From Diphasiastrum complanatum (taxonomy: Eukaryota > Streptophyta > Lycopodiopsida > Lycopodiales > Lycopodiaceae), in contig CM055108.1 in assembly GCA_029204225.1 (NCBI GenBank), positions 14,302,961-14,366,960 of the forward strand: 64,000 nt of DNA. The letters run 5' to 3'. Shown here one piece after another: positions 22,362-32,479 of this stretch. Position 1 is the first letter of the stretch, and each line of letters opens with the position of its first letter. The notes beneath the pieces are model-generated. The model saw only the letters and a list, made by a program, of their open reading frames with translations. It searched no databases and was not told the DNA's origin. Position numbers and translations under genes: made by a program.

Positions 22362-22778
22362 AGGTTCTCTTTCTTTGCCCGCTCCAAGTCCTGCGGCGAT
22401 AGCGTAGAAAAGCGCTGGCCCCCTTGGGCATTGGACGTCCCATACCGCCGCCCTTTGCCTTTTGAGGCGCCCGCACCTTTACTCTTTTTCGCACTCTGAA
22501 TTTGCTCTTGTGAGGATTGATCCTTCGTAATATAGGGCCATCTGCAAAGCCCTGTGGAGGCTTGAAGCCTGCTCCTTCCTTACAAAAAGCCGAAGGCTTT
22601 CACGCAAGCCCTCCACAAATTGAAACACTTGTAAAAACATCGGCACCTCCTCAGGTATCCGCATCAATGCTTCTCTGTACTTGTCCGCATATTCTTGTAC
22701 GGACGCATTGCCTTGTTTGAGAACCAAATTTTGAAAAAACACCATAGGACTCCGTTTTCTTGTAGCTGGTGGGCCCAT
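22362..22778 (-). pseudogene. Gypsy 2 gag, partial
   Basis: ORF 22,778-22,479 reads FFQNLVLKQGNASVQEYADK and FQFVEGLRESLRLF, typical of the gypsy gag C-terminal half. It is followed by LGRHRWKEC near 22,330-22,361, the end of a zinc knuckle. The first Cys of that knuckle lies in another frame (LFWC versus a shifted CFG), suggesting a one-base loss. The gag N-terminus is missing between 22,778 and the primer-binding site. Confidence 0.75.
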
Positions 22779-22802
22779 AACACACAGGTCCTAGGATCGA
22801 AA

Positions 22803-22818
22803 CCTGGCTCTGATACCA
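22803..22818 (-). promoter_or_regulatory. Gypsy 2 primer-binding site (tRNA-Met)
   Basis: The minus strand reads TGGTATCAGAGCCAGG two bases after the 5' LTR end, complementary to initiator tRNA-Met. Confidence 0.9.
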
Positions 22819-22820
22819 AA

Positions 22821-23963
22821 TGTCAGACTCCCTCTCTGATCTTCTCTTTAAACCCTTGCTAATTTCCTACACATACAAGCATCAATTTACTTCTAACACA
22901 AGATGGAGCTGGCTGCCTTGTCTCCTCCCAGCCTTTGCTGCATAGATTATGATCCTGAATGCCTCTCTCTAGGCTCACTTATCCAAAATCCTCAAGCACC
23001 CCTTAACCCTGACCCTTCCTAAATCTCGACACATGGCCAACTCCATGCACAGTCGATACTTGCCACTTGGCAATACCCTGACACATAGGCAAGTGAGTAG
23101 GCTGACATGTGTCACTCATCCATTGGACCAAATGTCCCAGTGGGCATGTGACACATGTCATGTTTCACCGGTCAACCCTGACATGTGTCACTCATTCACT
23201 GGACCAAGTGTCCCAGTGAGCATATGGCATGTGTCACGTTGACTAGTCAACTCTCCTACTTTTTAGGAGGTCAGTCCAGCCACTCCGAATTAATGACCCA
23301 GTACCCTATACCCAAGCAACTGTTAGAAAACCGACTTGATCATACAAGTAACCCAAGACAAGATTCCTATTGTTGTAAGACAATAGTCATACACATGAGA
23401 GAGAACAACAATGATGAAGAGATGTACTCCAACTATGTCCCATTACAATTGAGGTAGGGCGCCAGCCTGCATATATACTTTCTCTAAACTATGTGTAAGG
23501 TAAAAAGCAAAAAGCAAATAGCAAAAGACAAAAAGCTAATTGCTATAATTACTACCTATATTGGGTAAACACCCGAGATGAGTTTCTAAGTGATAAAAGC
23601 AAATCCTATTCTAGTAGTAGTGCGCCCACCTACATGCCTGACTAAAAAACAAATTTATTATAAATAGTAATGACCCTAAAATACGACTTACTATGAATAG
23701 TAATGGCCCCTATCATAGCACGAAGGCCCATGCCAAACTATCACTAATCAATCCTAAATGATAACACTAGGGGTACTAAAGTAAACATTAACTCTAACAG
23801 CAACATGCGAATCTAAGGCTCAGAAACATCATTAACAACTTTATTTACATTTATGTTACAAAGGTCACCACAGGCCGATGACTTAGCCATTTATGTATTT
23901 ACAAGAAGTACATCTATAAGTAAAAACAGTAAACAACCGGGACAGGGAGTAAAAGCTGTAACA
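22821..23963 (-). repeat. Gypsy 2 5' LTR, interrupted
   Basis: Matches 18453-19109. It is split by the solo copia LTR at 23321-23799 with its 5-bp target duplication. Confidence 0.9.
23321..23799 (-). mobile_element. Solo copia LTR in gypsy 2 LTR
   Basis: The insertion starts TGTTAGAAAACCGAC and ends TTAACTCTAACA. It has a perfect 5-bp target duplication GCAAC (23316-23320 and 23800-23804). The sister LTR of the same gypsy element holds the empty site with a single GCAAC. Internal similarity ('tactttctctaaactatgtg', 'ctacctatattgggtaaaca', 'tagtaatggcccctatcata') places it in the copia 1 LTR family. No internal domain, so it is a solo LTR left by LTR-LTR recombination. Orientation follows copia 1. 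Confidence 0.92.
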
Positions 23964-23968
23964 AGACC

Positions 23969-24116
23969 CAAGATGTATTTCTAAGTAATAAAACAAGTCC
24001 TAATCTGATAGTAGTGCGCCCACCTACTTACTAAAAATAGTTATGGCCCCTATAATAGCACGCAGGCATGGCCATACTCACACTAAGGGGTATCAAATAA
24101 ACATTGATTCCTAAAA
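23969..24116 (-). repeat. Copia 1 5' LTR, right fragment
   Basis: Continues the LTR cut at 18,452 ('aagatgtatttctaagtaat', 'tagtagtgcgcccacctact', 'atagttatggcccctataat') and ends near ...ACATTGATTCCTAAAA, the decayed terminus of the family. Confidence 0.8.
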
Positions 24117-25067
24117 CTTATCCATGTCTTACTCTATGTTGAATATGTGGTTCTAGTCACCTCGACTATAGAGGGACAACAACACTACAAACTCCTTTTG
24201 TAATACTTGAGGTTTGGAGGTCGATATCATGAAAACTATGGTAATGGTTTTAATACTTCTAGATCTTTTACAGTGGCACACTTTCACTCTAGATGGTCAC
24301 CCTTTGAAGAAAGTTGTGTCATGTACACACTTGGGTGTACTTTTCATAGGCCCTATCTTTAGTATGAAACAAGCAACTTCTGGTTGATTAGGGAAAGGAC
24401 AATTTTCCTTGGTCAATTTGGAGAGGTTTTGTTTCAACAAACATATACGAGACATTGATGAGTAACTGTCGCTCTTTGATACTTTGGTCACACCCACATC
24501 TATGTATGCAAGAAAGGCTTGGTGTCTCGAGCTTACTCAAACCTGTTTGGACTAGTATCTCACGACTTTAGGTCTCCACACTTTCACACATGATTTGGGC
24601 TAAGTCTTCGATTCCACATCATCAAATTGTTCTAGCCAAGTTTGTGATGTCACCTATTCAACTAGAGGCTATCTTCTGTTTGATCACATGCAAGCAAAAC
24701 AAGTTTATGTAGATACTAGAGACATGAGATATTCATGGTTAGCACTCATGTTGTCGTAGGATATATGAGCCAGGTGGTCACTCATCCTTGTATTCTCAAG
24801 CTTTGCACTTACTAGGTTCAATGGACACATCCATATCTCACCTTCTTGAGGGGACACACAATTATATTCGATGATTTCTATATTGAGCTTACCTTCAAAG
24901 GGATTGGTTAACAGGCCCACTGAAAGTCGAGCTTAATTTTACATGATGCTTTCTAGAGAGAGATGCAACTGATATCTTGATTTTCACTAGCGTACGTACA
25001 CTTAGACATATCAAATAGCCTCAAGCTAACATGGAACAGTTTAGGGTATGCTCACCCTAGATATATA
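24117..25067. other. Unassigned stretch right of copia 1
   Basis: No family motifs were recognised on either strand. Short ORFs at 24,297-24,497 and 24,705-24,920 (minus) lack known signatures. It does not visibly continue the LINE relic found on the other side of copia 1. Confidence 0.4.
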
Positions 25068-25323
25068 TAAGGAAGCGGACCCTGAATCCGAACGCGCGTC
25101 TGGACGAGCGTCCGCGTCCGGGCGCGAACGAGCCAGGGGTGCGTCTGGGGTCCGGATGCGTCCACTTTTTTTTTTTAATTTTTTTAGCGTTAAAAGGCAT
25201 TAAAAACACAAAAAAAATAAAAAATAAAAAAATTGGACGCGTCCGACCCCGCATCCGAGGGTCGCGTCCGGGTCTGGACGTCGGACGCGGACGCGGAATG
25301 TCCGGCCTGGACCCTCATGTCTG
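25068..25323. mobile_element. Miniature element, GCGTCC word, second copy
   Basis: Begins ATAAGGAAGCGGACCCTG and ends GGACCCTCATGTCTG, like the element at 4581-4835, with the same length. Both arms have GCGTCC/GGACGC words, with a T-tract then 'aaaaattggacgcgtccgac' in the middle. The flanks are AT microsatellite, so the target duplication cannot be read with certainty (gatatata versus gatattat). Confidence 0.7.
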
Positions 25324-25325
25324 AT

Positions 25326-25327
25326 AT

Positions 25328-25366
<39 letters not shown>
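25326..25366. repeat. AT then GA microsatellite
   Basis: An (AT)n run followed directly by (AG)n of about 24 bases. A similar AT-GA block recurs near 25,422-25,441. Confidence 0.9.
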
Positions 25367-25370
25367 TGTC

Positions 25371-25504
25371 GTCGTTGACGGGCAATGGCGGACATGCGTC
25401 AATGGTGGACGTGCGCGCACGTATATATATAGAGAGAGAGAGTGTGTGTGCCGTCGTTGACGGGCAATGGCAGACATGCGTCAATGGTGGACGTGCGTGC
25501 ACGC
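25371..25504. repeat. Tandem repeat, 82-bp period, about 1.6 copies
   Basis: 'gtcgttgacgggcaatggc' through 'ggtggacgtgcg' occurs at 25,371 and again at 25,453. Confidence 0.85.
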
Positions 25505-25608
25505 CCTAATGGCTTTGTGTGTGTGTGTGTGTATGCGCGTGTTTACGGAGTGTGTGAGTGGGTTGTGGATTAGCATTAGATTGTAGCTTTAGGCTTTAGG
25601 CTTAGGCT

Positions 25609-25610
<2 letters not shown>

Positions 25611-25647
<37 letters not shown>

Positions 25648-25712
25648 GTGTGTGGGTTTGTGTGTTTGTGGGTGTGCGCATTGTGTTGTGTGTATGTGTA
25701 TTTGTGTGCGTG
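25611..25712. repeat. GT microsatellite
   Basis: About 14 perfect GT dinucleotides (25,611-25,638) followed by imperfect GT-rich sequence. Confidence 0.9.
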
Positions 25713-25776
25713 CGTGCGGCCAATGATCTGGGTGACGGCCGATGATTTGGATGGTGGCTGATGGTTTAGGAGAAAG

Positions 25777-28010
25777 TTCTGAACACCTTTCGTTCGAAGT
25801 TCTCACTGTTTTTTACTGAATCCGACCAATTTTTGACTCAACGGGCCTAGAATCTCAAGATTGTGTTTAGGGTTTCTAGTTCGGACGCACGTTTCGCTGC
25901 AAGTACTGAACCGTTTGGAGCCCGGTTTAGTCATGTGGGTTCGTTTCGACGTACAGCAGCACAGGACGGAACAAATGTTCTGAAAACGAATTCCGTTCGG
26001 AAACACTGGACCAATTCTCGAGAATGTTGGAAAATAGTCCATTTAGTGGCATTCCCCCCGACAAAAAGGGTGTTTATAGACAAATAGCGTTGAAAATGAG
26101 CTGCAAATGGTCCAATGAGATCGTGTCGAGCCCACAAACCTATGGACACCTCCCGTCCAAAGTTCTGACCGTTTTTTACTGAATCCGACCAATTCATGGC
26201 TCGACGGGCCTAGAATCCCAAGACTGCATTTAGGGTTTCTGGTTTGGACGCACGTTGCGCTGAGTACTGAACCGTTCGGAGCCCGGTTTAGTCCTGTGGG
26301 TTCGTCTCGACGTGCAACACAAGACAAAACAGACGGACTGAAAAATGGACTCCGTTCGTCGACGACACTGCACCAGTTCTTGTGGAAGTTGGAAAGTAGT
26401 CCATTTAGTGGCATTCCCCCTGACAGAAAGGGTGTTTTTGGACAAACAGTGTCGAAATTGAGCTGCAAATAGTTTGGTGTGTTCGTGTTCGTTTCGAGCC
26501 CACGAACCTGTGGACACCTCCCATCCGAAGTTCTAACCATTTCTTACTGAATCCGATCAATTCCTGGCTCGATGAGCCTAGATTCCTAGGACTACGTTTA
26601 GGGTTTCTGGGTCGGATGCATATTTTGTTGTGAGTACTAAACCATTTAAAGCCTAGTTTAGTCATGTGGGTTCGTCTCGGCATGCAAGACAGGACAGAAC
26701 AGACCGTCTAAAAAAAAGGACTCCGTTCGACGACATTAGACCGATTTTCAGGGATGTCAAAAGTAGTCCATTTAGTGGCATTCCCCCTGGCAAAAAGGGC
26801 ATTTTCGGACAAACGGCGTCGGAATTGAGCTACAAATGGTCCTATGGGTTCGTTTCAAGCCCACGAACCTGTGGACACCTCCCATCCGAGGTTCTGAGTG
26901 TTTTTGATTGAATTCGACCATTTTTTGGCTCGACGGGCCTAGAATCCTAGAACTTTATTTAGGGTTTTTGGTTCGGGGACGCACATTTCGTTGTGAAAAT
27001 TGAACCGTTTGGAGTACAATTTAGTGTTGTAGGTTCATATCGATGCGCAGCACAGGACGGAACAGACGGTCTAAAAAACGAACTTCGTTCGGCGACATTG
27101 AACCGGTTCTCGAGGATGTTGAAAAGTAGTCCATTTACTGGGATTCATCCCGACAAAATGGGCGTTTCTGAACAAATGAAGTCGAAATTGAACTGCACAT
27201 AGTCTTGTGGGTTCGTGTTGAGCCCACGAACCTATGGACACCTCCTGTCCGAGGTTCTGACTGTTTTCTACTAAATCCGACCAATTTTTGGCTAGAGGGG
27301 CCTAGAATCCCAGAGCCGCATTTAGGGTTTCTGGTTCGGACGCACGTTTCGCTATGAGTACTAAATCGTTTGGAGCCCGGTTTATTCCTGTGGGTTTATC
27401 TTAGCGTGCAACACAGGATGGAACAGATGGCCTAAAAAAATGGACTCCGTTCGGCGACAACCAATTTTCGGGAATGTTGGAAAGCAATCCATTTAGTGGC
27501 ATTCCCCCCAACAAAAGGGCGTTTTTGGACAAACGACATCGGAATTGAGCTGCAAATGGTCATGTGGGTTTCTGGTTCGGACACATGTTTCGCTATGAGT
27601 ATTGAACCGTTTGGAGCCTGGTTAAGTCTTGTGGGTTCGTCTCGGCGTGTAGCACAGGACGAAATAGACAGTCTAAAAAACAGACTCCGTTCAGCAACAC
27701 TGGACCAGTTCTCGGGGATGCTAAAAAGTAGTCCATTTAGTGGCATTCCCCCTGACAAAAAGGCCGTTTCAGGACAAACGACATCAAAATTGAGCTGCAA
27801 ATGGTCCCATAAGTTCATGTCGAGCCCACGAACATGTGGACACCTCCCATCCGAGGTTTTGACTATTTTTTACTAAATCCGACCAATTCCTGGCTCGACG
27901 GGCCTAGAATCCCAAAACTATGTTTAGGGTTTCTGGTTGGGACGCACGTTTCACTATGAGTACTGAACCGTTTGGAATCCAGTTTAGTGTTGTAGGTTTG
28001 TATCGGCATG
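25777..28010. repeat. Satellite array, monomer about 363 bp, about six copies
   Basis: The landmark GGCCTAGAAT (or a close variant) recurs at 25,844, 26,207, 26,575, 26,936, 27,299 and 27,901, giving periods of 363, 368, 361, 363 and 602. The last interval holds one full unit plus one shortened by about 124 bp, fused within 'gagctgcaaatggtc' near 27,560. Shared words include TTTAGGGTTTCTGGTTCGGA, AGTCCATTTAGTGGCATTCC and GAGCTGCAAATGGTC. All ORFs here (up to 165 aa) are by-products of the repeat. No transposase or RT motif is seen in the monomer. Confidence 0.9.
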
Positions 28011-28344
28011 ACAACCAAATAACTTCCATTCACAACACCAACAATTGCACTTATGTAATAATTTTTCTCGCATTGTTCCATTATCCATTCCTGTCACAGT
28101 ATACCACAAGATCAACGAACAAAAATCAAGTAACAGAGGTCATATGAGAAAACTGGAATCTGGAGGCATCCCCTCCACATGTTCAATGAAAAGAAACACA
28201 AAGAATCCAGCTTATGATAACTTTCAAAACAGCTTTAATACCTTGTGTAAGAAAACTTGAGATAACTCATAAGTTTGAAAAGAGAACCCTGTTCCGACAT
28301 CCATTATTAAAGCCCAAAGGTTTGTAGAGGATGCAACACAACTT
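28011..28344. other. Non-coding spacer after satellite
   Basis: No gene recognised between the satellite and the CTAATTCC repeat field. Confidence 0.4.
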
Positions 28345-28945
28345 ATGTGTTAATTCCTAATGCTAATTCCTAACACAATGCTAAATCCTAATTCCTAACA
28401 CTATGCTAATTCCTAACATTATGCTAATTCCTAGTTCCTAATGCTAATTCCTAATTCTTAATGCTAATTCCTAACACTATTCTAATTCCTAACACTGCTA
28501 TTTTCTAATTCCCAATGCTAATTCCTAATTCCTAATTCCTAATTCCTAATGCTAATTCCTGATTTCTAATGCTAATTCCTAATTCTTAATGCTAATTCCT
28601 AAGACTATGCTAATCTAATTCCTAATTCCTAATTGTTAATGCTAATTCCTAATTGCTAATGCTAAATCCTAACACTATGCTAATTCTTAATTCCTAACAC
28701 TATGTGAATTCCTAATTCCTAACATTGTGTTAATTTCTAATGCTAATTTCTAACACTATGCTAGTTCCTAATTCCTAACACAATAGCACATGTCACAAAG
28801 CTAATATCACAACTAATATCAAAAACACTATGCTAATTCCTAACATAATAGCACATATCACAGAGCTAATATCACAGCTAATATCAAGAACACTATGCTA
28901 CTTCCTAACACTATCCTAATTTCTAATGCTACTTCCTAACACTAT
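28345..28945. repeat. CTAATTCCTAA-type degenerate tandem repeats
   Basis: Dozens of copies of words such as TGCTAATTCCTAAC and ACTATGCTAATTCCTAA fill this stretch without a fixed period. Towards the right end a longer unit recurs ('aatagcacatatcacagagc', 'taatatcacagctaatatc'). The word AATTCCTAACA equals the terminal bases of the copia LTRs nearby (minus-strand TGTTAGGAATT). Confidence 0.85.
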
Positions 28946-28949
28946 CCTG

Positions 28950-29368
28950 TAAGATATTTCTTTGTTGTCCTGCAAAGTCTCCAATAGCCGACAAGGAACT
29001 GTTATGGACTGTTCGACACTTTGCTGCCCAAAGTGTTCCCAACATGGACCATGTTGTCCATAATCTTCCGTAGGCTGTTCCTGAAGCATAATGGACTGCT
29101 CATGATGTAAAATGGGCTGTAAATGACCAAAAGAAGATGACTGAACCTGCTGTCTAACATCTTCATCATAAAAATTTAGCAAACTATCAAGAGATGCATC
29201 AACGATGGCGTCATCAAAGCTGTCCCTCGAAGAGGCATGGGATGAAATAGAAGATTTTTCAAATAATGAAAAATTCTCTCCAAACAAATGCTCACTCTTA
29301 ACACTTTGAACATAAGTACTTATTGACACATGTTTACTCCCTCCTCGATTAGTACAAAATAGTTCCAA
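28950..29368 (-). pseudogene. Copia integrase-RT linker relic, second copy
   Basis: Translation (QPILHHEQSIMLQEQPTEDY, EHFGQQSVEQSITVP, RLLETLQDNK) repeats the linker of the adjacent copia 3 (QPIVHQEEPIYGEEQLVEDI, EHFGQQSVDNGKAVG, WLLQTLQDIK). It is a fragment of a second, related copy joined behind copia 3. It ends where the CTAATTCC field starts. Confidence 0.6.
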
Positions 29369-32300
29369 AGAGTGCTTGAATTTTCAGCCTTTACTAAAAC
29401 ATCAAATTGAAAAGGTTTCGCATGAAAATTTTCACTAATGCATCCATCGCATGCATCAACTTGCGGTGACTTAAAAAAAGAAGATTGCTTCAACATCTGC
29501 TCAATGTATCGTTGTTGAGAGATGAAGATTCCAGCCCCATGTGGAAGATCAACAAGAACCCAAGTGTGGTTCTTCATGAGTAAGTTGTACTCCTCTTGCA
29601 TCGCATCCTCCCAACATTTTACTCCGCTAGCCTGCTCATAAAAAACAAGTTCTACTGCACCATCCTCAATAGAAGTTAGAGCAAAATAAAAAAACTCAGC
29701 AAAATTTACTGATTTAGTAGAGGCACGAGTCTTCCCTTCATAGAAATGATCCACTTTGATGTCCTGCAAAGTCTGCAACAACCATTTAGGGACTGGTTTG
29801 GGTTGTCCAACAGCCTTACCATTGTCAACACTTTGCTGTCCAAAGTGTTCCGAACTTGGACCTTGTTGTCCAATATTTTCCGAACTTGGACCTTGTTGTC
29901 CAATGTCTTCAACAAGCTGCTCTTCACCATAAATAGGTTCTTCTTGATGAACTATGGGTTGCAAAATTGAAGGAGTAGTGGGCTATCCACTAGAAGTAGA
30001 TGGCAGTCCCTTCTCTTCATGATTAGATGGCAAAACCAAATCTGGAAATATTTCAAGATATGCATCATGGGGGAAGTCCCCTTTCATGACATGAGTGGGC
30101 GCAACATCATAGGAGGTCTTTTCATCAAAATGAACATCACGACTTACCATGATTTTATTAGTATCCATATTGAACAACCTATAGCCCTTGCTTTCACTAC
30201 TATAACCAACAAATATGCATTTAACTCCTTTATCATCAAGCTTGGTTCTTAGCTTATCGGGAATGAAAGCATAAGCCGTGCAACCAAAGATGCGTAAGTG
30301 AGAAACAGTATGTTTCTTACCATACCAAACTTCATAAGGAGTTAATACCTTCAAGGCTTTGGTAGGACACCGATTACTAATGTAAGTCACCGTTATAACC
30401 ACTTCAGCCCAAAACTTGTAAGGTAGGCCCTTTGCCTTGAGCATGCATCGAGCCATCTCCATAATAGTGCAATTCTTTCTTTCAGCAACACCATTTTGTT
30501 AAGGTGTGTAAGGGGTTGTCATTTGATGATGGATACCTTTGCTTTGAAGATAAGTACCGAACGTATTCTTTATATATTCCCCTCCTCGGTCGGTACGTAA
30601 GATCTTCAAAGAGTGCCCAAACTGGTTTTCTATCATTGCTAGAAAATCCTTAAAGCGTTGAAAAACTTCATAGGATAAATCCATGTGAATCTTGAAAGGT
30701 CATCAATAAAAGTAACAAAGTACTTACACCTTCCAATGGATTCGGTCCTCATTGAACGACATACATCACTATGAACCATATCAAATTTGCCATCAACTCT
30801 AATAGTTCCATCAATTGGAAAAGCTTGCCTTTGAAATTTTCCAAGTATGCATCCTTCGCATACATGTCCTTCGGGATGCTCAATATTAGGAATGTCTTCA
30901 ACCATATTGAATCTCTTCAACATCTTCAAGCTAGCGAAGTTGAGATGTCCAAACCTAGCATGCCATAATTCAGCCAACTCCAAAGAATGTGAACTTGATG
31001 CAACAAGACAAAAAGATGATGAAGCTCTTCGCTCATAGGTATCCATAAGGAACAATCCACCACGTAATGTTCCCGAAGCAATGATCATAAGAGATCTCTT
31101 TGGGTCTTTGATAAGACATTTGTCTTCTTTGAATTCCACAACCAATCCTTGGTTCATAATTGTAGAGACCGAAATGAGATTCTTTTTTATTTTTGGAACA
31201 TAAAGTACATTACAAATGTACTTCTCCTCACCATTGGGTAAGATAATGGGGATCACTCCAATACCTTTGATAGGATAAGAGGTGTTATTAACACCTTGAA
31301 CTTTGCTTCCATCATGCACTTTCACAAGCTTTGTGAAGACCTCTTTGTGATAAGTCATATGGCGTGTGGCACTGCTATCAATCACCCAATCAATAGATGA
31401 AAAAACAACAACTCGTAAAGCTGAAGATGAGCTGTTTTCTGCTGAAAAACCAACAAAAATTGAAGTGGCAGAAATCTCGACTTTAGGAGAGATGAGATTA
31501 TTAGTGACAAAAGCATAATCATTATTGAAAAGATTATCCTCCTTTCCAAATTGCTGTTCCAAAGTAATGATTGCGGTACTTGTATCGTTACCTTTCTCTT
31601 TTTCCTTTGCAAGCCTCTTCCTACATTCTTTGATGTGATGCCCAAACTTATTGCAATAGTGGCACTTACCGTTCTTCTTGGAGTCTTGATCTTGAGCTTC
31701 CTTAGATTTTTTATCATCTTTGGAAGTTTTGAAAGAAGGCTTCCCTTTCCACTTGCCTTTGCCTTTGCCTTTTGCAAAGAAAGCTTGATCTTCTTGTTAA
31801 CCAAAGTTGATCCTTGTTTGCTCTTCTTGAAGAAGTAAGCCAACAAGTTGGTCGAAGGAGATTTGTTGTCCCCTAAGAGAAATGCTCAATGATGACACAA
31901 ATGGAAGGTAAGAATTAGGAAGAGAGTTGAGAGTAATAGATACAAATTGTGAGTTCTCAATCACCTCATCAATACCAAGAAGCTCCTCTCGAAGATCCTT
32001 GATCTTCGTCAAGTGGTTTGTAAGCAAATCACCTTCTTGCATCTTCAAGATAGATAGTTGATTTCGAAGATATACCACTTTTGCCGCATTCTTTACTTGA
32101 AACATCTTGGCAAGAGTCTCCCAAGCACTTTTGGAAGTCTTGCATGATCTAATATGAGGAAGGATAGATCTCTTCACTGAGAATGCAATGACGGAATGTG
32201 CTTGTGCATCTCGTCGATCCCACTTCTTTTGCTCATCGGAAGACACCTCCGTAGATGAAGAAGTAGTTGTTCTAGATGGTGTAATAGGTGCCAAGGTAGG

Positions 32301-32400
32301 CGGCCTCTCTTCGTCACCATTAACTACTTTCCACAAACCTTTAGCAATTAGAAGGTTCTTTATCATGTAGCACCACAAGGAATAGTTTGGTTCAGGTAGT
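29320..32400 (-). pseudogene. Ty1/copia element 3, gag to truncated RT
   Basis: Right to left: gag (EPNYSLWCYMIKNLLIAKGL from about 32,395; UBN2-like RSCKTSKSAWETLAKMFQ), zinc knuckle CHYCNKFGHHIKEC near 31,630-31,670, protease WVIDSSATRHM (the usual DSG is DSS), pre-integrase finger (ELWHARFGHLNFASLKML, CEGCILGKFQRQAFP), integrase (FVTFIDDLSRFTWIYPMK, LRTDRGGEYIKNTFGTY, YISNRCPTKALKVLTPYEVW, HLRIFGCTAYAFIPD). Then the RT start (WEDAMQEEYNLLMKNHTWVL) jumps straight to an RT tail (GIFISQQRYIEQMLKQ). The RT core with the YVDD box and the RNase H are missing. Frames are broken near 31,560, 30,640, 30,480 and 29,970. No LTR was recognised. Confidence 0.88.
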
Positions 32401-32479
32401 GTGGCATGCTTTTTTATATCGCAATGTGCTATTTTCCACTAGACACATCTTCCTACTCAGCAAATAGAGACGGCTCACC

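Larger units (their letters stand above)
18453..23963 (-). mobile_element. Ty3/gypsy element 2 (chromovirus-like), nested in copia 1 LTR
   Basis: LTRs of 657-659 bp (18453-19109, and 22821-23963 minus a 484-bp insertion) begin TGTCAGACTCCC and end AGCTGTAACA on the plus strand. A perfect 5-bp target duplication AGACC flanks the element (18448-18452 and 23964-23968). On the minus strand: LTR, TGGTATCAGAGCC primer-binding site, gag, protease, RT, RNase H, integrase, chromodomain-like tail, polypurine tract, LTR. Structure is complete but the coding frame has several breaks. Its protease is the best match to the relic at 637-1760. Confidence 0.92.
9656..24116 (-). mobile_element. Ty1/copia element 1, host of two nested gypsy elements
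   Basis: On the minus strand the order is 5' LTR (24116-23969 and 18452-about 18290), leader with repeats, gag, protease, partial integrase, RT, RNase H, polypurine tract and truncated 3' LTR (9759-9656). Gypsy 1 sits in the leader (13330-17946) and gypsy 2 in the 5' LTR (18453-23963, target duplication AGACC). The LTR family also includes 36344-36753 and the solo LTR at 23321-23799. Coding regions carry stops and deletions, so it is not autonomous. The left LTR is truncated against LINE sequence, so no target duplication can be read. Confidence 0.85.

Noticed and set aside
25190-25502. Overlapping ORFs rich in Ser-Leu and Ile-Tyr
   Set aside because: Products of GA and AT microsatellites and the GCGTCC miniature element.
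25800-27876. Several ORFs of 80-165 aa on both strands (e.g. 26,043-26,540 minus)
   Set aside because: They lie inside the 363-bp satellite and repeat with it; no protein family motif, and frames differ between monomers.
25777-28010. CRISPR-like array
   Set aside because: Monomers are about 363 bp with no short repeat-spacer structure, and the window is eukaryotic.
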